A stretch of DNA of 64,000 nt from Dactylis glomerata (Eukaryota > Streptophyta > Magnoliopsida > Poales > Poaceae), in contig QXEO01000553.1 of the NCBI GenBank assembly GCA_007115705.1, forward strand, positions 11,120,910 to 11,184,909, in the 5' to 3' direction. The notes beneath the pieces are model-generated. The model saw nothing but the letters and a program-made list of their open reading frames with translations, searched no databases and was not told the DNA's origin. Each line of letters begins with the position of its first letter. Within the stretch, counting starts at the first letter, position 1. Both the position numbers and the translations under genes were made by a program. Shown piece after piece: positions 1 through 9,386 of the stretch.

Positions 1-227
1 ATCTCGAGATCGTCAAGTGAACCACTACGTCGACTACGACAAGTGAACGACTACGTCAACTACGTGCATCTTCATCGAGTCTCCATCGGCAACGTTTGTG
101 CGGGAACGTAATCCCCGATACCGGTCTTCGAGGGTTAGTCTCCATTGCTACCATCTCTTAGATGTTCTTGGCTAGTTTTGTGTTCACGCGTAGGAAAATT
201 TTTGTTTTCTATGCTACGAACCCATCA
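1..227 (+). mobile_element. 3' end of an Angela-like Ty1/copia LTR
   Basis: The first 227 bases are the terminal part of an LTR ending in CTACGAACCCATCA. The same sequence occurs in reverse complement from 37877, where it is followed by a primer binding site, so both belong to one copia family (element L below). The rest of this copy lies upstream of the window. It is either the 3' LTR of a plus-strand element or a solo LTR, and it is inserted into the gag-like reading frame of element H, which stops exactly at the boundary. The opposite target duplication is out of view, so insertion cannot be proven here. Confidence 0.8.
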
Positions 228-785
228 CCGTGGTGGTCCAGAAGTCTCCCCCGTACACCACGGAGTCGGTGTCGACTCGGTGATCTCCTCCACTAGACTT
301 TGTATCTCTCCAACTAGAGCTCTTTGGACGTGATAGAACACACTAAGCAGATACTTACACATGTCCATGTGCTCTGCTGCGCCATGTGGGTATCTCTTCA
401 CAAACTTGTAACTGTCCCAACGAGGATCTTCTCCCTCCTCGTCGTGTGGGATGTGCATGAACTTAGTACCCAATAACTTCTCCGTTTTGTGTTCACGGAT
501 ATCAGTTATGGCTTTCATGACTGCTATCTTATAAGCTACACTAACTGTGCATGCTTCTCCAGCTGGCATGATCACGCTCATGCCCAATTTGGCAGGGAGC
601 ATGATCCCTACCCTATACTTCTGAAAGACTCTACCCTCATAATAAGCATACTTCTTGACAGGGATACGGGTTTCACACCCGCACTCCTGTAAGATGCCTC
701 GTAGCATGTCGGATAGGTTTCCATCATACTCATCCAGAGTCACATCTTGAACTTGCACGGTCCTTGATGGGTTTGTGCGTGCCAT
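228..785 (-). pseudogene. Element H gag-like protein, 3' truncated
   Basis: An open frame of about 186 codons starts at an ATG at 785, about 200 bases downstream (on the minus strand) of an LTR and a tRNA-Met-type primer site. This is the position of a retrotransposon gag N-terminus. The protein begins MARTNPSRTVQVQDV and is rich in charged and aromatic residues. It has no zinc knuckle in the visible part. It ends where the copia LTR at 1-227 was inserted, so only the first portion of the original gene remains. I recall similar proteins beside LTR elements in grasses but cannot name the family. Assignment to gag is an inference from position. Confidence 0.6.
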
Positions 786-1001
786 CCTGGCAGTATATAA
801 GAGATATTAATTAGTACATGATGCATCACAATAGTAACAATAAAGAATTATAACACTAAAAAAGTATGACTTTGTTATTCTCAAGTGAATAACGTCATGA
901 CCATTTTAGAGAACTCTTTACTATTCCTATTTGACTCCTACAGGTCGTTCCCATTAACTAAGCGTCCATCCTAAGGTCAAAGATTTTGCTCTGATACCAA
1001 C
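786..1001 (-). other. Element H leader and tRNA-Met primer binding site
   Basis: The reverse complement of 988-999 is TGGTATCAGAGC, the usual initiator tRNA-Met primer site of plant LTR retrotransposons. It lies two bases inside the LTR end at 1002. The remaining about 200 bases to the gag start carry no ORF and form the untranslated leader. Confidence 0.8.
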
Positions 1002-2109
1002 TGTGGTGACACAGCATACCACTGCATGTTGTAGTATGCAAGTCGTTGACATAACACTCGTGAAGTACTATTTCACAAATATTACATCCCTCAGAGTGGT
1101 ACAACAGAAACATAGCGGTATTTATTCAAGCACTTAATATTACAAGCCATAATGTTACAAAGGACTCCAGTTCCTCCTCGGTCCAAAGAGGAACACTAGT
1201 AGGTTCTATTTTGATGCTACAAACCTTAACTAGGACTGAAAGTAGAAGACTAAACATGATATCTTACTCAAGTCACTTTATTCTATAGGGTTCGGTGCGA
1301 CTAAAGCTACTACTCTAAACTACTAGTTTCGGCCTCCTCCTTGGTTCCTTTGCGGCTGCCATAGGCGATAGTGTAGTCCACGCCTTCGGTTCCATCGGAA
1401 AGGTTCGGCTCCTCATAGTAGACTTCTTCGAAGTCCTCCGATGCTCCTTCAATTTCCTTGTTCTGGCTCTCTGAGTCTAAGCAATGGTTAAGAGGGAATG
1501 GGCTGAGTAACGAGCGTTATCCAGCAAGTTCATTTAATAGTATAGAGGTGTTTGATGCACTAGCTACGACCGTAGACTTGAAAGTCTTAGGTCATTTGCA
1601 GTTTTCATAATCATTTCTTCAAAGATTGATTTTATTCAAAAGAACTATGTCCGTTAGTCTTCACAGGTTGATTAGAGCTTCGATGATCTCCTTTCCTGCC
1701 GCGTTCGTAGCTCCTTCCTAGAACAGGGAGTATCTTGATACTTTTTTGTACACTCTACAGAGGTGGTCACTTGTACCCATAAGAGATCAAAGCCTTGCTG
1801 CACAACCGGGCGTACTTTCCCATTCATACTTCCTTGGTATGGGGCCCAGTCTTGTGATCCAAGCCAATCACTGTCCTCCTCCGCGACCTCGCATACCCAC
1901 CCTTTTGTAGTTCCAACCTCGGAAGCAATCCTCGCCGGCCTCCTACTCTTTGATAGTCCTGACCTCAATTGATACAATCCACGCCGGCCTCCTACCCGAA
2001 GGTAGTCCTGACCTCGATTTAACTTACCCACGCCGGCCTCCTACCCTTTTGTAGTCCCGACCTCGGCAGATATACCCCACGCCGGCCTATTACACTTTGG
2101 TAGACTTTC
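1002..2109 (-). mobile_element. 5' LTR of element H
   Basis: The LTR starts on the plus strand with TGTGGTGACACAGC directly beside the primer site, and ends near 2109 in TTTCCA, where F sequence begins. It is about 1.1 kb and AT-balanced, without a coding frame. Its right third holds a 49-bp tandem repeat (separate entry), placing the repeat in U3, close to the element's 5' end. The right edge abuts an LTR remnant of element F, so H probably inserted into F's 5' LTR. The matching left half would lie outside the window. The exact end could be a few bases either side. Confidence 0.65.
1884..2109. repeat. 49-bp tandem repeat in the U3 of element H
   Basis: The motif CGCCGGCCTCCTAC recurs at 1933, 1982, 2031 and (diverged) 2080, an exact period of 49 bases. 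A further degenerate copy begins about 1884. Each unit also contains a TTTGTAGTCC(T/C)GACCTCG-like segment. The array sits at the 5' end of the minus-strand LTR, where promoter elements usually lie. Confidence 0.9.
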
Positions 2110-2202
2110 CAACCTTGGTTTCTTACTGAGGGAGGACTTGCTATTGTGATAATCATACCTTCCTCTTGGGGTTCCCAACTGGGTGGTTATCTGCCCGCAT
2201 CA
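2110..2202 (+). repeat. Remnant of the 5' LTR of F
   Basis: These 93 bases match the last part of F's 3' LTR (17875-17967), including CTTCCTCTTGGGGTTCCCAA and the terminal CCCGCATCA. The upstream 1.5 kb of this LTR is displaced by element H. Confidence 0.85.
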
Positions 2203-2213
2203 AGCACTTCTTC

Positions 2214-2231
2214 TGGCGCCGTTGCCGGGGA
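2214..2231 (+). other. Primer binding site of F (tRNA-Asp)
   Basis: TGGCGCCGTTGCCGGGGA is the complement of the 3' end of plant tRNA-Asp, the primer used by Athila-type and related grass gypsy elements. It follows the LTR end by 11 bases. Confidence 0.9.
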
Positions 2232-2382
2232 AAAAGAAGATTTCTGCAAGGCGAGTCTCGCACGCACAATCTTTTACTTTGTTTATTGTTTTGCTTTACT
2301 TTATTTTTGCTTGCATCGTTTTATCAAAAACCCAAAAAATTAGCTTCTTTAGTAGTTGTTATTTCTTTACTTTTAGTTCATT

Positions 2383-2996
2383 ATGTTGTTCCCTAAGTAC
2401 GTTTTGGAGGACCTCTCAGTAGGTAGTGGTTTTATTATTGGGAAAAGTAACATCGAGGAGTTCTTTAATCATATTAGTATGCATAACGATGTTGAGGATA
2501 AGTCTTTAGCCGAACTTGCTCCTAGTTATGAAGTTGCTTCTGCTTATTTAGTTCACATGTTGGAGGCTAGATTTTCTAGCCTTAATCCTTTTATGCAACA
2601 CATGTTTCTTAAGCTTCATGATATTAAAGACTCCGAAAAGAAAGATTTTATCATGGAGACTTTGCGTAGAGAATTTTGAGATGTTGCTATTGAAGCTAGG
2701 AAAGTGTTTGAGCGTTTTAATATGCTTGGCTTGCCTATTAAAGTTTTTGGTACAACCAAAGAAGATTTCAAAGTACCAATACCTTGCAAACTTGTAGGAA
2801 TGCATGAAGCTTTGGAAAAGAATTTTAATTGGATTTGTCCTGAAAATCTTTTTGATGAAAGTATTGTACCAAAGCATGATCATAAGGGATCTTCAAAAAC
2901 TCATTTGGACAAAATTCAATTTATTATTGAAAAGACTTATGCAATGAATCTTAATGCTTCTTTCGAAAATCCTAGATTTGCACCTTTCTGCGCCTA
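2383..2996 (+). pseudogene. Small unknown retrotransposon ORF of F, with one nonsense codon
   Basis: The frame begins MLFPKYVLEDLSVGSG and runs about 204 codons to 2996, with an internal TGA at 2677-2679. It is clearly homologous along its length to the uninterrupted ORF of element A (44024-44617, minus). The start at 2383 is chosen because the homology begins at this Met and an in-frame stop lies just upstream. The protein looks helical and charged, and has no CCHC knuckle, protease or RT motif. I do not recognise the family. It occupies the gag position after the primer site and may be a diverged or specialised capsid-like protein, but this is inference. The nonsense codon makes this copy inactive. 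Confidence 0.65.
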
Positions 2997-3446
2997 GCTC
3001 AAAGGCGTTAAAGAAAAGCACTCTTGGGAGATAACCCATTGTTTCACTTTCAGTTATTTTTCTTTTATTTGAGTCTTGGAAGTTATTACTACTGTAATGA
3101 CTGCTCCTTATCATTTTTATTTCGTTGTTGTGCCAAGAAAAACCTCTAATTTGAGTGAGGTGAGATTTGGGGAAGTTGCTGTCCTGAAACAGATTTTGGT
3201 GCTGCACCGTAAAAATTCATGAAAATTCTCAGAATATCTTTTTGACCTGCTATTTCTTGTTCATATGCCCCAGGTTATTTCCAAACTTTCATTAGTTTTA
3301 CACTTTTTGATTTGAGCAACAGAAAACCCTCGAAAAAATCAACCTTTGTCAGCTGTTCTGTTTTGACAGATTTCTGCCACTATTTGTGTTTGCCTCTCGA
3401 TCGCTTTCTTTTTAAGTTCTTTTGATCACAGAACTTTTGGGAAGTT
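2997..3446 (+). other. Non-coding body of F up to the G insertion
   Basis: There is no ORF. The stretch matches the corresponding part of A (43570-44005, reverse complement) and of E. It ends at the target duplication AAGTT (3442-3446) of element G, repeated at 13861-13865. Confidence 0.8.
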
Positions 3447-4390
3447 TAAAAGGACACAGATGTCGCCTAGAGGGGGGGGGGGTGAATAGGCGATATCAAA
3501 TTTTACGAATGGCTTGAACAAAAGCGGAATTAAACTAGCGTTTATTTTGTCAAGCACATAAAACCTAAATAAACTAGGCTCACCTATGTGCACCAACAAC
3601 TTATGCTAAGCAATACAAGTAACAAGGTGATAGCAAGATATATGACTTCAAGCACGAAGGCTATCACAATGTAAAGTGCATAAGTAAAGAGCTCGGGTAT
3701 AGAAATAACCGAGGCACGCGGAGACGATGATGTATTCCCGAGTTCCTCCCTTGAAAGGGAGTACGTCTCGTTGGAGGGGTGTGGTATCGCCACAAAGGCC
3801 TAACCAACGCCACAAAGGCCTCACCCTATTCTCCGGTGTGAGCTTGCGCCACAAAGGCCTAGCTCACTCTTCCACTAAGGGGTTCCTCAAGGCGGAACCG
3901 GGCCTTTACACAAAGCTTGGGGCACGCATCCACAACTTAATTGGAGGCTCCCAAGAATAGCCACAAAGGCACCACAAAGCCACAAAGCCGTCTAGGGTTC
4001 CAAGAACCCAAGAGTAATAAGCTCACAAACTTTCACTTACTCGAATCTCCGGGGAGAACTCAAACCGATGCAACTTATGCAATGGCAAGAGCACACAAGG
4101 TGCTCAAATCCTTCTCACTCAAATCCTACCAAAGCAACTAATGCTATGGAGAGATATGAGAGGAAGAACAAAGGAAATCCACAAAGAACTCCAAGATCTA
4201 GATCCTCTATGTTCCCCTCACTTAGAGGAGAGATGGATTGGTGGAAAGATAGATCTAGATCTCCTCTCTCTTTTCCCTCAAAAAGATGCAAGAATCATGG
4301 GAGGAATGGAGGAGGAAGGGCAAGCTTGCAAAGTCAACAATGGAGGAGAGAGAAGCCCAATTCGTGTGCAGCCCAAGGTGGAAGAAGGGG

Positions 4391-4398
4391 TATTTATA
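4391..4398 (-). promoter_or_regulatory. TATA box of the G 3' LTR
   Basis: TATAAATA on the minus strand, flanked by runs of G and C. The equivalent site in the 5' LTR is 12594-12601, reading TATAATTA. The repeat array just upstream in the minus sense supports a promoter. Confidence 0.6.
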
Positions 4399-4429
4399 CC
4401 CCCCCCACGAAATATGGCCGTTGCAGACT

Positions 4430-4640
4430 TTTAGGGGCGGATTATCCGGCCAAAATATGGCCGGAATATCCGGCTGGCTGGATTATCCGGCCCCCAGGCC
4501 GGATTATCCGCCCCCTATACTGGGTGACGCCGACCAAAGTCCTTAGCAGAAATTCCGAAACGAAATTTTTGCTCCCAGGCCGGATAATCCGCCCCCCCCT
4601 GGCCGGAATATCCGCCCCCCTTACTGGGTGACGCCGAGCA
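4430..4640. repeat. GGATTATCCGGCC / GGAATATCC repeat array in U3 of G
   Basis: About seven copies of GGATTATCC, GGATAATCC or GGAATATCC, most embedded in GGCC contexts, occur in about 200 bases, together with two copies of CTGGGTGACGCCGA. The array lies immediately upstream of the TATA box in the minus sense. The same array is at 12633-12846 in the other LTR. Confidence 0.85.
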
Positions 4641-5656
4641 GAAATTGCAATACAAAAACGGTGATAACTTTTTCATCCGGACTCCGTTTTCGATGATCTT
4701 GGGCTCGTTGGAATCACCACAACGAGCTCTACAACTTCATCCATAGAAACATCATAGTCCAACAAGGGAGTATAAAACCAAATGATGAAAGGTTTGACCT
4801 CTCTTTGAAGGCAAACCGGTAAAACCTCCAAACATCAAAAACGCAATAAGAGCTTCATGCGAAATCCGTTTTTGATGAGCTAGAGCTTGTCATGGAAATA
4901 ACCACAAGCTCTAGAACCTCACATGGATAAAACCCAAATAAGAACCAAGAAAGATGATGCCAAGTATGCAAAGGTTTGAGCTCTCTCCGAACGATACAAT
5001 TAAGTTACTCACTCGAGAGCCCCTCTTGATAGTACGGCTACCGATCCTATAACCCGGTCTCACAACAAACACCATGAGACCGGTAAGAAAGAAACCCTAA
5101 CACTATCATACCTTTGCCTTGAGCATTCCACTTGAGGTGGATAAAGACGATCTTGATCTTCTCAAGTTGGACCACCTTTCTTGATTGAGCTTGCTTGGTG
5201 AAGTCTTGCGGATTGCTCCCCCATACTCTACTATGGAAGAGACTCTCTTTAAGCATATCTTCACATATCCATGATCACAATATAGATTGCAAGCTTCAAG
5301 CATATGTTCTCTTCTAGTTGCTCATCTTGAACTTGCGCTTTGACTTGATCAATCCTCGAATCAAATCTTCTTTCTCCATAATGATGGTGTCTTGAGGATA
5401 CACATGAGAGCTCACTCAATCTTATTCTTCAAGACACACTTAACATAAGCTCAACTCCCTTAAGACCAATCTTTGGATCACTCCTTGAATAACACCTTGG
5501 TCAACACATAATCTTCTTCTTACAACCTTGACTCCAACAAATGGTTCAAGCATTGTCTATGGACAAGTCCTACACATATAACTCAATGCAACCATTAGTC
5601 CATAGGGATTGTCATTAATTACCAAAACCACACATGGGGCTCGATATGATCTTTCA

Positions 5657-5671
5657 ATCTCCCCCATTTTG
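5657..5671 (-). other. Polypurine tract of G
   Basis: The minus strand reads AAAATGGGGGAGAT and then the 3' LTR start TGAAAG. This is the plus-strand primer tract and confirms the element's orientation. Confidence 0.85.
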
Positions 5672-8600
5672 GTAATTGATGACAATCTCTTTGAGAGGGT
5701 TTATATAATGAATTCAAAGAACCAAAATGGTTGTACTAACATCAAATACTACAAAAGTGTGTGATGTTACTAACATCAAATACTACAAAAGTATGTGATG
5801 TTAGTAAAACCACCATATATAGAGCAAACTCCCCCACAATCTATGCACGTGTGAATGATCTTGATTTCATTGCATATATTGCCAACCAAGGTTGTTGGTG
5901 GAGTTTCCACTATATACTCAACCATGCAAAGCATGCAAGGCAAATGCTTAAGAACAAACCAAAGCATAAAAGCCAATTCCCTTTAAACCCTCGAAACTTC
6001 TCCCCCATTGGCATCCATTGCCAAAATTGGTGAAAAAAGCTTAGAAGGCCAATATAGTGAGAGTTCCTCCAAAACGGTGTGCATATCCAAAATAAATGAG
6101 TGAAAACACATGCACATATACAAAGGCAAATTTTTGAAGGAAATGAAACTATATTGAGGATCAAAGATTGCAAAAAAAAATAAGATAACACGATGGATAA
6201 ACTTCAACAAATGAAGAGAGCAATCAAACAATCCAAAGAACAAACTGAATAAAGATTTTATGATAAGATCAAAAAGGTGCTCTAAATAATATGAGGAAGC
6301 TCCCCAAGGTGTGTGCACAAAATATTCTATTGAGCTGAAGATAAGGTGCACACACATGGAATCATCACTCCCTCAATATTATTCAACACAAAATGATACC
6401 AAGTGAAATTAAATACTATGCTAACCGCAAAATGGTGCTTTAAATGAAATGAGGAAGCTCCCCAAGGTACGTGCAAAAATTGGAATGTTTGTATTTGAAT
6501 ACAATTTGCACAACATGGAATCCTCACTCCCTCAATAACATTTAAAACGCAACCATTTGCAAGAGATCATAGAGAAGAAATTAAGCTTAACACTTGCATC
6601 AAAGAAATGGTTGAGCAAAAAGTACGGGATAACATATAAAAGGCTCAACCAAGGAATGTGTGAGAGAAATGACACAACATATTATAAGACTAATACAAGG
6701 ATTAGCATAGAGCATCCACATAGTCTTCAATGAATGATGTTGCTTAGCATTCCATCCCAACACATAAGGTTCAAATAAGATATCAAATAATGAGATATCA
6801 TCTCTCATGTGTATAAGATTCTAAGTAGACAATATCACAAAGATAATTATCACAAAAAACCATGTACACACAAAATAGATACTAAAAATAGAACATGATA
6901 TCCAAAATGAAGGCATGCAATATACCAATGAGATTTTTGCTTTTAAAGCATGGCCACAGGCTCAATTTATCTTATTGTATATTGACAAACTTCAACCACC
7001 AACATGTCAAAGACATCACAAATATCAACAAGGGAAAGAAGATAGTTGGGATGCTTTGATAAAAACAACAAGTATCAAAATGAAGGATACCAAATGGAAG
7101 AAATAAATTTGCAATTTCATCAATTTTGCACATGTGAGCTTATTGAGGAATTGATATGCAAAAAGATTGCTAAGTTGACATATATGGGATAGGAGAATCA
7201 TGAGCATGATTTTTATATGTTCCCAATAATATGTCCTCATCTCAACTTGCTCACATTTGCAAAAAAGAGGTTTCATTAGAATCCTTGCAAAAAGCACAAC
7301 ATTTGCAAATAAAGATTTTCAATGCCATAAAACAACCTACACAAGGTTGGATACTAGAGAAGTATGCATTAAAAAGATACTTGTTACTGAGATATTAAAG
7401 GTAGGATGTAGTAGATAGGAGTTCTTTAATAATCCTAGCTTGCCTCAAATTATCATTTAGTCACCACTTCATCCTTATTATTGAGACAAGCACCAATATA
7501 TCTCCATGTACCTAAAACAAAGTTCAAGTACAAGATGGTCCCCAAACTCATTGGGTCCAAAGTAGTTAGAAACTACAACATATAGGACAAACTCCACATA
7601 AATATGTGCATATATATATGAAATTGAATTTCATGCACATCTTAGCCGATTTAGGATTTGATGGAGCTTCTCCTATATATTTGATCAAATAAAGCAAAAG
7701 CATGCCATACAATATACATTTAGTAAATATGCATGCACAAGACTTTCAAGAGCCAAAGGAGATACAATTTGGATAAAACACCAAGAAGGACAAGCGAGCA
7801 CACAAAATTGTGAAGCTACAAAAGGTTGTCCAAATTATATCAAAGAATCAAATCAACACAAGATTGACTCCAAAGTTCAACTAGTGAACCAAGCAAAAGC
7901 CAATGAGCATAAAGCATAACTAAAACACACATGCTCAAAGACATATCTCATTTTAAGAGTAAGAAATAAATAATAAGGAATGAGATCACCAACTCCCAAA
8001 GAGGGCAAGGTTCAAACAAACAAACCAAACTCTCCACACTTTTTATGATGGCACACTAAGTACCAAAAAGAAAAGATTTGTCTTCCAACAAAAAACCAAT
8101 ACCAATTGAAATAAGCACAAAGAGTGTGTTATAACAAATATAGGAGATCTCCCCCAAGATTAGTGCATTATTTATGATTTTGCATTTGAATACAAAATGC
8201 ACACAAGTGGGATCATCACATCTACCTACATAGAAATAACACAAGACAAGTCCAACGAAATCAAATGGAATAACAAAAGTCACGGAAGACAATGGGAGCT
8301 AAAACAAATACATTTTTTGGCTAGAGATAAGGCAATTAAAAGAAATAGCCAATGTAAAGATGATCAATATACATGACCCACATGATATAGTACCAATTGT
8401 CCAAGAACAAGAGGTATTTGGATTTATTTCCCGGTGGTAGTTTACATATAAATCCAAGATCATCTTCACAACAAAGAAGCATACGGAGAAGGATAAGAAT
8501 TAATCACCATGCTAAAGAAGATATTCTTGATAGACTCAAATAGTTAAACAATCATGCAAAGCAATGATTAAGATAACTTGAAGCTAATGGTTTTCCAACT

Positions 8601-9386
8601 TTGATGTAGCATTCCACATTTTAGGAAAACCCTATCAAGAAAGTATCTCACAAACAAGATCCAAAACAAGAGCAATAAAACAATTTGGCAAATTGGAATT
8701 TGTTTGAGAAAACATGCCACATAGAAGCAAGATAATTTACAATATCAACACTATGTGACACAACCTCAAATATACACATTATATTGGTTTGTAGTATGCA
8801 CAAAGCATATTACTCCCCCATAATGTGATAAAACATTTATTTTTCATAAGAGGTAAATAAAATCCAACAAGATGATTAATGGACATTATAGAATTTGAAT
8901 TTCTCATGAGAATGACATACCACATAGAGACTAGATAATCTTTAAATATCAACACTAAGTGGTATTCCTCATGTACACACATTTTTAGGATTATGAAGTG
9001 CAAAGCATATCACTCCCCCAAAATGGGATGGTCCAATAATATCTCACAAGAGCCAAGTAAGATAAAACGAGATGCAAAAGGCTCAACAAGAACAACCGTA
9101 CATGGTGTGCAAACCAACATGCACATACTTGATTACTCAAAATGAAGCAAGTAGGAAGCACAACATATACAAACACATGCAAGATACAAAACCCAACACA
9201 TGTAAAGGGGCGAGTAACTTTCAATGTAGATAAGTTGAATACATGTTACCGCAAGGAGGAACATTGGATATATGATAGACACAAGATAATCCACTTGACT
9301 TGACTTGAGAAAATATAATTGATGAAGATCCCTTAATTCTTCATGATATGGCCAAGTCTCCAATTCCCTCCAACAACACCTATTGT
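5672..9386 (-). other. Non-coding 3' body of G with internal duplications
   Basis: In the place of copia pol there are 3.7 kb of AT-rich sequence without a credible frame. It contains a near-perfect 34-bp tandem pair at 5735-5802, a diverged pair of about 140 bases (6280-6400 and 6430-6545, each with GAGGAAGCTCCCCAAGGT and a CTCCCTCAATA segment), and another diverged pair of about 215-base period (8700-8870 and 8920-9080, each with an ACTCCCCCA segment). The motif CTCCCCCA recurs through the region. Confidence 0.8.

Larger units (their letters stand above)
3447..5656 (-). mobile_element. 3' LTR of G
   Basis: It opens (plus strand) with TAAAAGGACACAG, a one-base change from the TGAAAGGACACAG of the other LTR, and ends CTCGATATGATCTTTCA. 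On the minus strand a TATA box TATAAATA lies at 4391-4398. The repeated CGCCACAAAGGCCT motif (3788, 3808, 3847) lies on the transcript side of it. Small frames inside this LTR recur identically in the other LTR and are not genes. Confidence 0.93.

Noticed and set aside
3470..3485. G homopolymer run as a G-quadruplex or regulatory site
   Set aside because: It is part of the common copia LTR motif and varies in length by slippage between LTRs.
3584..3854. Short frames in the G LTR that recur identically at 11787-12057 and elsewhere in the two LTRs
   Set aside because: They are duplicated because the LTRs are, show no domain, and overlap on both strands.
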